Shown: positions 11,761-23,000 of the stretch, one piece after another
Layout of the letters: each line of letters begins with the position of its first letter
Numbering within the stretch: the stretch's first letter is position 1
From: Chalara sp. BL73
Lineage: Eukaryota > Ascomycota > Leotiomycetes > Helotiales
Direction: 5' to 3'
DNA length: 64,000 nt
Assembly: GCA_918026815.1 (NCBI GenBank)
Contig: CAKJVC010000068.1
Location: 1,178,001 to 1,242,000 of the forward strand
Translations under genes and position numbers: made by a program
The notes under the pieces: model-generated
The model's database searches: none
What the model was told of the DNA's origin: nothing
The model's input: only the letters and a program-made list of their open reading frames with translations

Positions 11761-12199
11761 CCTGCGTACAAAGAGGAGAAGAACCTGATATACCAGAATG
11801 AAAGATTAGTCGTGGAGCCTGGATAGATTGTAATTGTAAATATACGCCTGATTTTGTATATGGACATGAAGCGTCATTAGACTTGGTCAAGGCTACATAT
11901 TAGACAACCATAACCGCGTCATGGTAGTGTTTGGGAATTATTACCTAAATACAGAAACAAATTGCCACACTCTACTCCTGTTGCTTGATCGGAAGCACTT
12001 GAGCCTTCAGATATGGTGTGCACTTTAGTTGTAGATTGCAGAGAAAACAATGTATGTCATGTCTCTGCAAGTCCAGCTTACTTGCAAACATGAAAGTGCC
12101 AAGCGCAAGTGCGGAAGCTAGCGGGGCGCAAATTATTTTTCGATAATGGATTTTCCAGCAGGCGTCCTCCCCACCAGAGCAGAGCTTCATATTTTCACA
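11761..12199. other. Intergenic DNA before Loc1
   Basis: Holds the hydrolase 3' region and the Loc1 promoter. ORFs on the minus strand here have no recognisable features. Confidence 0.5.
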
Positions 12200-13017
12200 A
12201 TGGCACCCTCACGGACATCCACTGTAAAGTCGAAACACGCTTCGAAGCATGCCGCTAACAAGTCTGGCATTCGCAACTCGAAATCCTCAAAATCCACTCC
12301 CGAAGGCGTAGTAAAACCCAGGTCCGCCTCCTCAAAACGCACACAATCCAAAGGCGCACCGCAAAAGATCAAAACCACAAGTAATCTAGCGACGCTGAAG
12401 AAGAAGAGAAGAGTATATACAGAGAAGGAGCTGGGTATTCCAGCGCTGAATATGATTACCCCGGTCGGCGTGGAGAAGCCAAGGGGAAAGAAGAAGGGGA
12501 AAATTTTCGTGGATGATAGAGTAGGCTTCTTTATTTTATTTACTTGGCAGGATGCATTACAGTGATGACTACTCTGATGCTTAGGAGAAGATTCTGACTT
12601 TGTTTCTTTTCCAATGCCGGCTCATTTCTCTTCGAGAAGACTACAACGGTATCTGAGTAATGCAAACATTAAGTTATTGATTATGGGATAACCTGAAGAA
12701 TGGTTGCTGACATTATTGCGATGCAGGAAGGCATGATGACTATATTGGCTATGGTCAATGCGGACAAAGAGGGTCAAATAGAGTCAAAGATGATGAAGGC
12801 ACGGCAGATGGAAGAAATCCGGGAAGCAAGAAAGGCAGAGGCAGAGGCAAGGATAGAGCAGAGGAAGTCTAAGCTAGATGAGACGAAGGAAGGGTTACGG
12901 AAAAAGCGAAAACGACCTACAGGAGATGGGGGTGAAAAGAGCGAGAGCACTAAGAGTGAGGCTATGTCAGGAACCCGGCCATTGAAGCTCAAGAAGAAGG
13001 CTGTATCTTTTGCTTAG
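12200..13017 (+). CDS. LOC1: Ribosome assembly / mRNA-localisation protein Loc1
   Basis: Two exons, 12200-12520 and 12727-13017, 203 residues. Yeast Loc1 is 204 residues. The protein is extremely basic. It has a Lys/Ser/Thr-rich N-terminal half, the short conserved block [20 protein letters not shown], and a C-terminal coiled-coil of alternating Lys/Glu/Ala ([20 protein letters not shown]), then a basic tail with KKRKR, a likely nuclear or nucleolar signal. Loc1 is a nucleolar double-stranded-RNA-binding factor needed for 60S subunit assembly and, in budding yeast, for ASH1 mRNA localisation. The 206-base intron uses donor GTAGGC and acceptor ATGCAG, joining IFVDDR to [17 protein letters not shown] longer in-frame start at 12146 would add 18 residues but lacks family likeness. 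Confidence 0.83.
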
Positions 13018-14222
13018 GAAATGATTTATAGGACTGCTGGCGTTATCGAGGCATTTTGGGCGTTGAGGCTGGCATATATGATGAACACCTGTTGGGCACG
13101 GAATGTTCATGAAGATACCATGGGATAGGCCAGAATGATAACATATTCCCTTCGTAACACATTAATTTGTATATCACCATTATCGCCGATGTTAAATCCC
13201 ATACTCTTGAGGCTTCAATTACTTGTATATCAATAATTAACGCGTATCAAGTAATCCTTTGGATCACCCCAAGATTCAGCAGGCTCGGAATGAATCATTG
13301 CAAGCAAAACTAGGCAAACGCAAAGGTTCTGCTGGGACTTCCGATTAGCCGCTCTCAATAAAGCTACAGCAAATTGCAGGTTCACCACCAAGCCTCAGCT
13401 TCCAATAGCCAGGTGACAACTAAAGAGTTATCGTCCTTCCTGCAAATGCTTTCCTCTACTAACCGGGGGCAAAGGGCTTTCAAAGACGGCCTCGCATTCT
13501 TCCGAAGGACAATTTCTACTCTATTCTACTCATTATTCAGTTCACATAGTCTACGGAGCATCACCCAAAACTCCTTCTAAGCTATGGTCAACTTTTGCAA
13601 TAAAGTCATGAGGGATTCTCGTTACCAGCAACTCCTCGAGATATTTTCACAGACATTAAGGTTGAAGATCTTGTTACAAGATCCCTGCACTACAATACTC
13701 TTACACACAAGATTTATAGCTGGAGCCTTAAAGAGGACGAACTGAGTGAGAGTATCTCCTCGGGTTGTGACACTTGCCAAGTAGAGATGGGCTCGGATAC
13801 AATTCAGTCACGCCAAAGAATGCACTACTTTGAGACTGACATTATACTTCAAGTTAGGGAATGATATTTCCAGTCTCCATGTTAGTAAAAACGCTGAATA
13901 AGTCTGTGTTTATTAATTAACGTGCTGATCTTGGGGGGGAGGGGAGGGCTGCTTAAGCTCTCAGACATAACGGATCAGTAGAGGTGGAGAGTTTCAAAAG
14001 CGGTATAGCAGCTTATGATAACACCATATAAAGTACTATGTAACAGAAAGAGAGTGAAAATAGAATGTATGTCAAGGAATTAGTCGAGATACAGCAGCCA
14101 AGAGCCTTATATTCATCGAGACAGCTGGTCTGCTCAACACTAAATGCATTTAGTGTTCATGTACATACATTGACTAAAATCAAGCAATTGCAGCACGGCG
14201 TCGTCCTACAGTTTCAACAGAC
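13018..14222. other. Intergenic DNA between Loc1 and the Ada-like gene
   Basis: No supported gene. The short plus-strand ORF at 13374-13580 has no domain or signal. Both flanking genes end here (convergent), so no promoter needs to be present. Confidence 0.5.
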
Positions 14223-14891
14223 TTAGCCAGATATTCCGGCTAGAGATGTTGCTGAATCTCTAAATGCCCGTAAACCCATATCTCCCAACACATAAAAGTC
14301 ATCAGAATCGGGAGTTGCCTCGAGATCAAGCCACTCCTGCATCCAATCCGCATCCTTATCATAGTCGTCCAGCCCTACAGCTGAGTCGCCTCTGGCCAAT
14401 GACTCAGCCACGGAATTCTCTCTCTCAGAGTCCTCATCATCTACTCTGTGCAAAATACGGGCATCCTGAACCCTCCTCCTATACTCCCCAACGGTAACCC
14501 CGCTAACCCTCTTAAAAACCCTACAAAAATGCGCTTCCGTCAACCCAACCTCCTTCGCCAGCCCCTTTACGCTCCACTTCTGCGTCCCTGCTTGCCCCTC
14601 CTCTTCTCCTTTTAACAGCACACAAGCTTTCTCAACAGCAATTCGCTGCGGGTCCGGCTGAGCGTCCGAAGACGGTTTACAACGTAAGCAGGGCCGGAAC
14701 CCAGCTGCTTCAGCTTCGGCGGGCGTATCATGGAAAATGATATTAGAGCGCCGAGCGAGACGCGAGGGGCAGGAGGGCCGGCAATAGATGTGCGTTGTGA
14801 GGACGCTGTAGATGAAGGCGGAGGCGGCGGACGGGTCACGAGTGGTTAGGGCTGTCCAGCGGGAGGATGGGGTCGTGAAGTTTGGATGCAT
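14223..14891 (-). CDS. Ada-type methyl-phosphotriester sensor / AraC-like regulator
   Basis: 222 residues from the Met at 14891. An upstream in-frame extension to 15128 exists but is unlike the family. Residues 1-75 are an Ada zinc-binding domain (metal-binding Ada_Zn). The four zinc Cys are C37, C41, C68 and C71 in YCRPSCPSR and FRPCLRC, offset by one from E. coli Ada C38/C42/C69/C72. Residues about 85-140 are an AraC-type helix-turn-helix (WSVKGLAKEVGLTEAHFCRV). The C-terminal 80 residues are acidic with no domain, so there is no methyltransferase domain. In bacteria the equivalent Cys38 takes a methyl group from phosphotriesters, which converts Ada into a transcriptional activator of alkylation repair. 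The architecture equals the split AdaA form. It is transcribed divergently from an alkyltransferase gene only 276 bp away, which supports a role in the alkylation response (inference). Confidence 0.87.
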   Translation of the reverse strand: MHPNFTTPSSRWTALTTRDPSAASAFIYSVLTTHIYCRPSCPSRLARRSNIIFHDTPAEAEAAGFRPCLRCKPSSDAQPDPQRIAVEKACVLLKGEEEGQAGTQKWSVKGLAKEVGLTEAHFCRVFKRVSGVTVGEYRRRVQDARILHRVDDEDSERENSVAESLARGDSAVGLDDYDKDADWMQEWLDLEATPDSDDFYVLGDMGLRAFRDSATSLAGISG

Positions 14892-15167
14892 GGTACCTAT
14901 AATATTCGTAATGAATTTGAATGGAACAAAATATCTTACTACTAGAGGTAAAATAGAATATAAATGAGCTGGGAGTTGTGACGGATGCGATGAGTAAAGC
15001 ATGAACCTTTGGTTGTAGGCGGGACAAGTGGGTCTTGCTTGAGAACTGACGAATAATATTCTTCCAAGCCCTATAACTATTCTTATTTCTTGCGATCTAA
15101 ACCCTTCATCTTCTATACTCACATACACACCTCGCAGAGCTAGAAATAACTAGAAATAACTTTCAAG
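14892..15167. promoter_or_regulatory. Shared divergent promoter, Ada-like regulator / alkyltransferase
   Basis: A 276-bp region between the two start codons. If the Ada-like protein autoregulates as bacterial Ada does, its binding site should be here. AT-rich runs are present but no unambiguous ada-box can be named by eye. Confidence 0.5.
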
Positions 15168-15624
15168 ATGGCAGTAACGCCGTACCAAGAAGTAAGCTTT
15201 ACCGTTCACCCTATTTCCATCCTTGTATTTACCCCTAAATTAGCGAGTCTACGCCCTCCTCCAACAGATTCCGCGCGGGAAAGTTGCTTCATATGCCTCT
15301 CTATCAACTGCCTTACAGTCATCTCCCAGAGCGGTTGGAGGCGCCTTACGACGGAACCCATATGCCCCGGAGGTCCCTTGTCATCGGATTATTTGTGCTG
15401 ATGGTGTAAGTCTAGCCTCGCCGCAACTGAAGTGGTTTTGGATGCAAAGAAAGGAAGTTGATAAAATATAGGCAATTGGAGGATTTAAGGGTGAGCCACA
15501 GGATGCGCCGTCCGGGATAAATCAAAAAATGAAGAGAGAGTTGTTGAGAGATGAGGGAGTGGAATTTGATGAGAAAGGGAACTTGATTGACAGGGCGAGG
15601 TGGTGGAATCAGTTTCGGCCATGA
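15168..15624 (+). CDS. Short O6-alkylguanine-DNA alkyltransferase (MGMT/Ogt C-terminal domain)
   Basis: Three exons, 15168-15191, 15244-15405 and 15472-15624, 112 residues. It has only the DNA-binding/active-site domain of MGMT and lacks the N-terminal domain. Diagnostic motifs: IPRGKVASYASLS (with the conserved Tyr25), SPRAVGGALRRNP (recognition helix with arginine finger Arg37) and the acceptor-Cys motif EVPCHRII with Cys54. The size equals alkyltransferase-like (Atl) proteins such as fission-yeast Atl1 (108 residues), but those carry Trp in place of the Cys. With Cys present, suicidal methyl transfer is expected, though the missing N-terminal domain makes activity unproven. First exon is only 24 bases. 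Divergent from the Ada-like regulator. Confidence 0.87.
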
Positions 15625-15672
15625 TCTATTTTCATAATTCATATCACTCAATATGCAATAATTTGTGATTGT

Positions 15673-16394
15673 TTAAATAAGCACGAGAAGCTGCCCTTTC
15701 TCTGTCCTATTAACAAGCTCCAAATTGAAGCCCTCAAACTTGTTAGTTACCAGTTCCAATATTGAGCTGCACAGCAGGGGAATTAGCGACATGCATTTTC
15801 CTACAGATACTTGAGCTTTTTTGAGGGCATCCATAACATGGTTGGCATAACGTATTGCGGATTCGTTTTTAGTCCCACGAGCCGCATCTTGCACTTTTAA
15901 GCTGTTAGTCTACCATCATAACAAAATGCCAAGGAAAACAGCCAACAACATACATTTTTCTGGCGCTTCTCGGGTTTAATTAATGGCATCCTGAGTCGAT
16001 TCAGCGTACTTCTTGCTGGCATTGATAATACCGAGAACTGCGTTAAGTTTTGCTGAAGTTGTGATTCAATACTGCTCGCTCCTGGATCATCATTGCTATC
16101 GTTATTGTCGCTATCGTGATCTTTGTCATCATCCTTGTTGTCATCATCTGAATCGTCTGAGTCGTTACCATGTGGATGCGCTGGGCGCCTCACCCGTTGG
16201 GCACTACCAGCAAATCTAATCATTCTATTACACCTTCTCGTGCACCTCACCGTAAGGTCATCAGTCTTCGATCTGGTCGTAGCTGCGTTCACTTTCGCTC
16301 CGGATCCTTCTGGTGCGGCCGTTTTCTTTATATTACGGGATCTATTGTTATACCCATCAGGATCAAGATCGGCGGTGTCTCGGGTACGAGCCAT
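15673..16394 (-). pseudogene. Decayed coding remnant of unknown function
   Basis: On the minus strand, three pieces look like protein but lie in different frames. An N-terminal piece begins MARTRDTADLDPDGYN and includes a strongly acidic Asp/Asn/Ser tract. A middle piece reads NAVLGIINASKKYAESTQDA and then meets a TAA at 15978-15976. A C-terminal piece reads DAARGTKNESAIRYANHVMD and onward to a stop at 15673. The longest ORF (15897-16394, 165 residues) shifts out of the coding-like frame before the middle piece. One frameshift and one stop would be needed to explain this. I do not recognise the family. It could instead be a live gene with an intron that I could not place. Confidence 0.35.
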
Positions 16395-17395
16395 TATGGG
16401 ACTTGGCGGTATTGGGAAGGCTTTTAGTTGCGCGGCACGCGCAAAGGTTTCATGATGCAGCTTTCATCAGCATGTAGTTTTTCTTCGGGCCTTAAGATTT
16501 TCACAGATAAAGAATGTGATAGTGAAAATGAACTATACTTTTTCTTTTTATAGAGTTTGATGCAGTATATACCAAGTAGGGGCGGTATAAATGGGGTTTG
16601 CTAGAAGATTGAGTGAACAGCATATCGTTCATCTAAGTGGCGATAATAATAAAAGGTATGAATTACCCAAATATTAATCTCTGAGAATTTGATGTACTGT
16701 ACTACTATTGCCTCTTAATATTAATAATCAATATTTTCTTCAATTCTCAACCTGACTTCGATAGGCTTATAAGCAATGTTATAGATGATGATATTAAAAT
16801 GAGAGCTTACAATCTAGCTCAACAGCGCAGAGGAATCTCGTTGCTTGAAGGACCGTCTTCGACAATGACTTGTCAAAGTAACAGAAATTCATTCGAAGCC
16901 AACAAAAAGAGAACCAGAAAGGTAGAATATATATCTTGGTATCAAACGGGACACCTGTAACAATCCAGGATTAGAAATCGTCATACAGCAATCGCTCTCA
17001 CCAGCTTTCTCTTATCTGGTCTCGGGGGCATGGGTGAAATTAGTACAGAAAACCTTGGTTCAACTTACAGCTAACAATCAAAGTAATAACAGTAAAAATA
17101 AAACACTAAAGCCTTAAAGCTTAATATCCTACCTTTTGATCTAAACTTGCGCCTATCCTTAAAATCAAAACCTTTACTGTGAGTGAAAGGAAACTAAATA
17201 TTAATAAGAGCCTTTATCAATTTCTGCTACCTGTGAAGTATTATGTATCAATGTTACTCACGCCGGCTAGCTGGTTTGCCCCGTTGGAACTTCCAACACC
17301 GCCCCACAGTGGCCATACCCATATATGGGATGTGCATCTGCCGCGGGGCATGCAATAAAACCATTCCTTTTCCCGATCACATAGCGGCCTGACTT

Positions 17396-17408
17396 GCGAC
17401 TTGCAACA
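17396..17408 (+). repeat. Weak copy of recurring motif (core only)
   Basis: GCGACTTGCAACA matches the core GCGACGTGCAACA of the motif at 18571, but without the upstream TCGG...AATTAAA half. It may be chance on its own and is listed because of its position at the start of the series. Confidence 0.25.
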
Positions 17409-17880
17409 AACTTTTTGTGACGAAAGACTATTTGTCGATCCCTGTGTTTCGCCACACAGTGGTGGCAAAAACGTGTACCATTCTGCACCATTGAGATGCA
17501 CCAAAGAAACGTGGCGATCGTAGCTCTATTTTTAAGAGCTTTATTTCAATGATTTGATTGGGTGGGAGAACAGATGGCAAATATAAGCTTTAATGATCTT
17601 CAGGAGATGTGCGCCTTGCCCTGAATAGCGTGCTATAGGTCAAGATAATTGGGCCGCGCATTCGGCATATGGTTTCAATGATGAAGTGAGAGATCTAGAC
17701 GGCAAGGTTTCACATACGCATCGTGAACACAATTGAAATGGCAGTGATAGGCTTGCCATTGAAGTCTATTTGGTATATTTTAAAGAAATATAGTTTGGGC
17801 CAGTAGCTGGAATAGTGCTTGGATCCTGTCGCCGACTCGATGATTCCTGGCTAGATCCAACACCAGACGACATCAATTGG

Positions 17881-17907
17881 TCGGGGCATAAAATTCAACT
17901 TGCAACA
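17881..17907 (+). repeat. Degenerate copy of recurring motif
   Basis: Starts TCGGGG, has an A-rich middle and ends TTGCAACA, aligning to the clear copies downstream with several substitutions. Confidence 0.35.
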
Positions 17908-18220
17908 AAGCTCTTATAGCCCTCGCTTCAAAGCTCAATGCTCTTTATCTCGCAATCATGAAGCGGATATCAAGTATGTGGATGGCCAGCACCACCACTT
18001 GCATGACTTCTCAATGAGCCGTTAAGGTTTGCCACGAAATCGCTTCCAGGTAAGGTCCGTGAATGTTCCTTCTTAGAAGATAGATTGATTGACTGCAATG
18101 ATATACCTAGCGCTGGCAAACAATTGCAGATCCTGGGGCAATTTCGCTTTGGTCAAAGAGTTCTTATGGCGAATTGGCAACAAGACAACGCTGATCTATA
18201 GACGCTAAACATGTCCTAGC

Positions 18221-18249
18221 TTTCGGAGATTTAAATGCGACGTGCAACA
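18221..18249 (+). repeat. Recurring motif, clear copy 1
   Basis: TTTCGGAGAT half followed by TTAAAT and the core GCGACGTGCAACA. About 29 bases. The next copy is about 350 bases downstream in the same orientation. Confidence 0.6.
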
Positions 18250-18570
18250 GAGTCAAGAAATAGCTAGGAGAGAATGGCTCCTTAGATTGATGAGTATTCG
18301 GTTAGGGTGCCGACTTTGGCAGGTTGCAGCTGGGAAGCCGAATTATCACGGGCCAGCTTCCGTCGTCGAATATGCGGGAGAGATATCATAGCACAAATAA
18401 TTATATAGATATGTTGCTCGTATGGCCGAAAAAAGGCCGAAGTGCATGGCAGATAATGTAAGAATTGACATATATCGCGTTCAACTATTATTGTTGGTGG
18501 CCTCGAGCGACCCGTGCTTTGATATTGCTGGTGCCAAGGCATGAATAATAGACCAAATAAGTAAACAAGT

Positions 18571-18599
18571 TCTCGGAGAATTAAAAGCGACGTGCAACA
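18571..18599 (+). repeat. Recurring motif, clear copy 2
   Basis: TCTCGGAGAATTAAAA directly followed by the exact core GCGACGTGCAACA. This is the best match to the consensus. Confidence 0.6.
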
Positions 18600-18968
18600 A
18601 AAAGAATGCGTAAATATCCTTTAAAGGATTCAAGATAATATGACAGATGCGATCGAAACTTGACTGCGCAAGAATTCGAATTCCTACGTAAGATGAAAAG
18701 CTACTGAGGAGGTATTGGTTTTGGGCATTACCCAATGGAGTCTTCCTCTGGTCCCGCTTCAATGAGCTTTGGATGCTCCAGCCCCCAACCATTTATATGC
18801 AATTGATGCGCTGCCTGCAAGTAAGAGGAACAAAATCAGAAGGAATTAAAATTGCAAATATGACCCGGGGCTTTTGGAGGCTGGAAGACTCGTCCCCAGA
18901 GCGGAGCTTTGACCAAGCCTTGCCAAGGCATGGCCATCTTCCAAAGCAAAAAAGAACTTTTATTTGCA

Positions 18969-18998
18969 TTTCGGGGAATTAAAGTACGACGTGCAACA
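18969..18998 (+). repeat. Recurring motif, clear copy 3
   Basis: TTTCGGGGAATTAAAGTA followed by CGACGTGCAACA. It lies about 400 bases after copy 2. The sequence GCCAAGGCATG occurs about 45 to 60 bases upstream of copies 2 and 3. Confidence 0.6.
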
Positions 18999-19815
18999 GA
19001 TCGTTTCTGAAAATGATGTGCTTGGTTTGAAGAATATGTTTGGGTGTTCTAATACAGCTGGTTTGAAGTTCATACTTGGTTGTGTAACTCCTTGAAATAC
19101 AGTACTGTGCGAAGAACAAAGTTCACCCTAGCCAAATCCATAAATAGTCTGTAAAATAACCTACTACATACAAAGTTAATAGCTCATCACATCTCTTAAT
19201 TGTAATGTCAAGTTTTAATTCCATCCTCACTAACCGTGACTAATGGCCGATTGGTCTCATGACCTGGAACCAATAAGCGAAATCACAAGAAAAAGGTCCA
19301 TGGGCAGTTTGAATTCCTAACTGAAGATATAAATTTAAAGCGGAAACACGGCGATAGTTATGGTGTATTGCATTAGCAATAAAGACGCAGACCAAACTAT
19401 ATGGTGTCAGCTTTTGCAGACGCTCCCTTCGATCGGTGTAGACCATCAAGTAAAGGTACACGCCACGAACGCCTTTGCCAAGCTCTAGAAGTATGAATGC
19501 ACAAAGCAGCTCTCGTACACACTAACTACACCTAGTAAGCTCTAACTTGAGCATGAACTCCTATAGCTTGCGCCAAGAACCTAACATGATAGCACTCAAT
19601 TCAACATCTGCTTTTGGACCTCATCACACAAAGGTGGGATGTCATTCTCTCATCCTTCTATCAGACGACTTGATCTGCAAGCCAGATCTCACCCTACTCG
19701 GGTCACTCCACTTGGAGTAAACCCTGCGCATAGTAAAAACTAGACATAAAACGCCATAAGAAACAAAGAAACAAAACAAACATCCTATAGCACCTCAACG
19801 CAAAGCAAACAATTT

Positions 19816-19849
19816 TCTCGGAAAATTACTGTAACCGCGACATGCAACA
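19816..19849 (+). repeat. Recurring motif, copy 4 with insertion
   Basis: TCTCGGAAAATTACTGTAAC followed by CGCGACATGCAACA. About five bases longer in the middle than the other copies and one core substitution. It lies about 850 bases after copy 3. Confidence 0.5.
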
Positions 19850-20000
19850 AAACTCGTAAGACAACGGATCGCGAACTTCCTTCATTATGCGTTGCGTCAA
19901 CTCCCTAATGCGCTCTGGCATGCATCAGCCTCTGCCGTCGCCAAGCGATAATATCATTCACCGCTTCATCCCGTACAAGAATGGTCAGGATCATGTATGA

Positions 20001-23000
20001 TTACCAACCATTTCCTTCCCAGGCGCTTCCATCCGCACTCTCGCCTTCGCCTATTGAGTCTTCTATCCACTCCATGCGCTCCAGTTCTCGCACGAAAAAG
20101 TCATGCTCTTCTTCTAGGAGTTTGGTATCAGCCCCCATTTGATCCGGATATCGTTTTATATTGTGCCAGTGCGTAAGCGCTCTCAACGCTTGTTCCAACG
20201 GTAGCGCTTCTTCGACTTCGGCATCAATGTCACTACCAGCCAACCAATCGTCACGCAGCTCGGGCCGACAGTGTAGGTATATTGAAGTAATAACGCGCAT
20301 GTTGCCTTGCCGCCATTTTCTCCCGCAGTATGGAACCTGGTTCTTAAATAATTTGAGGGTATATAACCGTAGTTCTGGTTGTGGTATCTTCAGCGCTTTC
20401 TTTAATATAGTGGAAGACTTATACTGCACAAGCAATAGATTGCGATGTGCCTTGTTCTTGCAAATCTTCTGCATAATTCTTAGAAAATTTATACTTGAAA
20501 AGAAATTTCGCCACGAGAACTCAGTAATAGGTTCAGATGGCTGGTCCGTCGTTGCGTACCCCATTTCATCTACTTCTGGGGGAGAACGTCGACCCTCAAC
20601 TTTGCCTTCTTGAAATGTTAGAGCCGGAAGTTTATCCTCATTTTCTGATATTGCCGTAGGTAATTCTCGGCGCAATTTTATTGGTGGTGGCGCGGCATCA
20701 CCTTCACTTTCGTCCTCTACCTCAGGCTCCACAGGTGCATTCGCACTATTCGCATTGCAGAAAGCAAAGAAGCTACAGAAAGCAATTAGCAAATCGGAGC
20801 AGAGATTAGGATAATCCATACCTTAGATCTTCTCGGTCTGTCTTGCTGTCTATGACTTTATCGACGTCTTGGTGCGCAAAAAGTTTCAATACTAATGGAA
20901 GATAGTTCGAGTCAAGCAAAAGCTGGGTGAAGTACTCAAACTTCAAAATATCTGCCTTGTTAGCTTTGGCTGCAGATAATGCGTAATCGTACTCACGTGA
21001 TACTTTGAACCATTTCAGAAGCGTGAGGAGGATCCCCGATACAGCCTTTGCCGTAATCTCTCGAGACCTCATGGCTTCAACTTCTTCGACTGGTAGATCT
21101 GAAGGATCCAGAGTGTTAGGCAATGGTATATTTGCTGGATCCTGCTGCCGGTTCACTGGCTGTCCAACTCCATTAGCGCGAAGATTAGGCTCAGATCTAT
21201 AACTTGCCAGACCACCCTGTTGAGGTCCACCTGGCTGTGTGATTAAGGCAGTTACATTGGCTAATACTGCCTTTAGGAGCACAATGACTAACGACTGGAA
21301 ATGCGGTAACGAATCTTGCTAAGGAAAGTTTAGTAACAGTCGATAAAGGTTTTGTTTTCAGACTTACGTAGAAGCGTTCAACTAGATCCAGCTTCTTTTT
21401 CACGAATGAATCCACTTGTGGGTTTGGCCCATAATCAACTTCGTGCTTCACATGTTTCGACTTATCAGGAGCAAGCTTCTCTGCAAGTATTGACTCGATA
21501 TCCAGTTCCTCAACATCTTCGTCATCATCGTTGTCATCTTCCCATCCTCTTTCGAACTTCAGGAATTTTTCTCGTTCATCCCATAATTGGCGCATGGCTC
21601 TCGTCATTCTCATTCTTTCAGCGAACAGCGAACCTGCCTCTAAAATGGACTTTGGAATATCACTTCCTTCCCATTTCCTACCCACAAGCAAGTCTTGAAG
21701 ACCTGCTTGCCCTTTGCCACCAGCACCATTACTCGTAAAATCCAAGGGAGGATACATGAAAGGGAAATTCTGGTTCGTCTGGTAATTTTGCTTCTTTCCA
21801 GCTTTGCCACCGACTGGTGGGGATGGCGGTGGGGATGGGGCTGGAGTAGCAATATGGACGGGTTGATGTAAAATAGATGTTCCACCGCTATTGACGTTCA
21901 TGGCTGGGGTAATGATACCATTGGCGCCGTTTGTTCTGCTAGGTCGATTTGGTAATGGTGGTAAGATTGAATTGTTTTCGGGTTCTAACGGAAGTAATGG
22001 CTGTGGCGGAATGTATGCTGGGTACTTGGAAGTGATCTCTTGGCGAAAGATATGATAGTCTAAAGGCGAAGCAGTTATCTTCTTCCCGGCCTCAGAACCA
22101 AGATTTGCCAATTCGTCCGTGACTTTTTTGACCTTGTCGACATCGCCTGTTCCGCCAAAGACTAGTAGAATGGATTTCCAGAAAAGAAGGAATATCTAAA
22201 TGGTTAGAGATATTCTAGATAAACCGCTGTGCGACTGACTCTTGTTTGTGGTAATTCATTTGCTTCGTCCCACCTAAGTCTCGCCGTTATTATGACAAAA
22301 TACTGAACCAAGCCTGGCTCTAGCTCATCTTTAGACTGTTAGCAAGTGCATTCAGAACCATGCCATGGTCTTACAGAGTTTTGATCGTACTGAAACCAGA
22401 CTATCAGGGTCCTTCCTGACGCCTTCAATAATCAAGTACATTATTGTTGTGACATTATCGAGTTCATCTTGGATAAAGGGAATGTCTTCCTCGACTAAAA
22501 CCGTTTCCCTGTACTCATCATCCCTGCATGGTCAGCAGATTCCACGTACGATGTATTCGCAGCATGCCTACCATAAACGTTGAAATGCATTCTGCATGAC
22601 CTCAAAGAACTGCTGTATGCCGTCGGCATCTGCTGTTAGGGATATACCAGCTTTCATATGGTCAAGTTGGAAATTTGTGGCTTTCGTCTTGCTTTCGGAT
22701 GTCTTCATAACAATACCATCGTCCGAGGCATTCTTGGGTTCTTGCTTGGAAAGAAATGGAAACCAGGACGACGGGCTATCGGCCTTCTTTCCAGCCTCCT
22801 CTGGCTTCTCCTTCCCTTTAGACTGAGCAACGTCAGGTTCAAATCCTGCCGTTTCATGCCAGACACCTAAAATTATATGTAGCAGCGCCTGCAAGCTCTT
22901 ACAACGTCTCCGAAGGTCATCCGAATACAGATCTTGAACTTGAGCCTGAACAAACGTCCGTCTCACTTGTTCCTCAGAAGACAACCAAGATTTGCCGGAG

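Larger units (their letters stand above)
16395..20000. other. Gene-poor AT-rich block with recurring motif
   Basis: 3.6 kb without a supported gene. Only fragments such as the 74-codon ORF at 17267-17491 (minus) are open, with no domain. The block carries the recurring motif described in separate entries. It ends just past the stop codon of Far11/HAM-2. Confidence 0.5.

Noticed and set aside
17267..17491. 74-codon Cys/His-containing ORF considered as a small effector
   Set aside because: No signal peptide, no supported upstream exon, and it overlaps another open frame of similar length.
20161..20613. 150-codon plus-strand ORF within HAM-2
   Set aside because: Antisense to conserved DUF3402 sequence.
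22829..22847. GGTTCAAATCC, a polymerase III B-box-like sequence
   Set aside because: It is inside a HAM-2 coding exon, and no tRNA fold forms around it.
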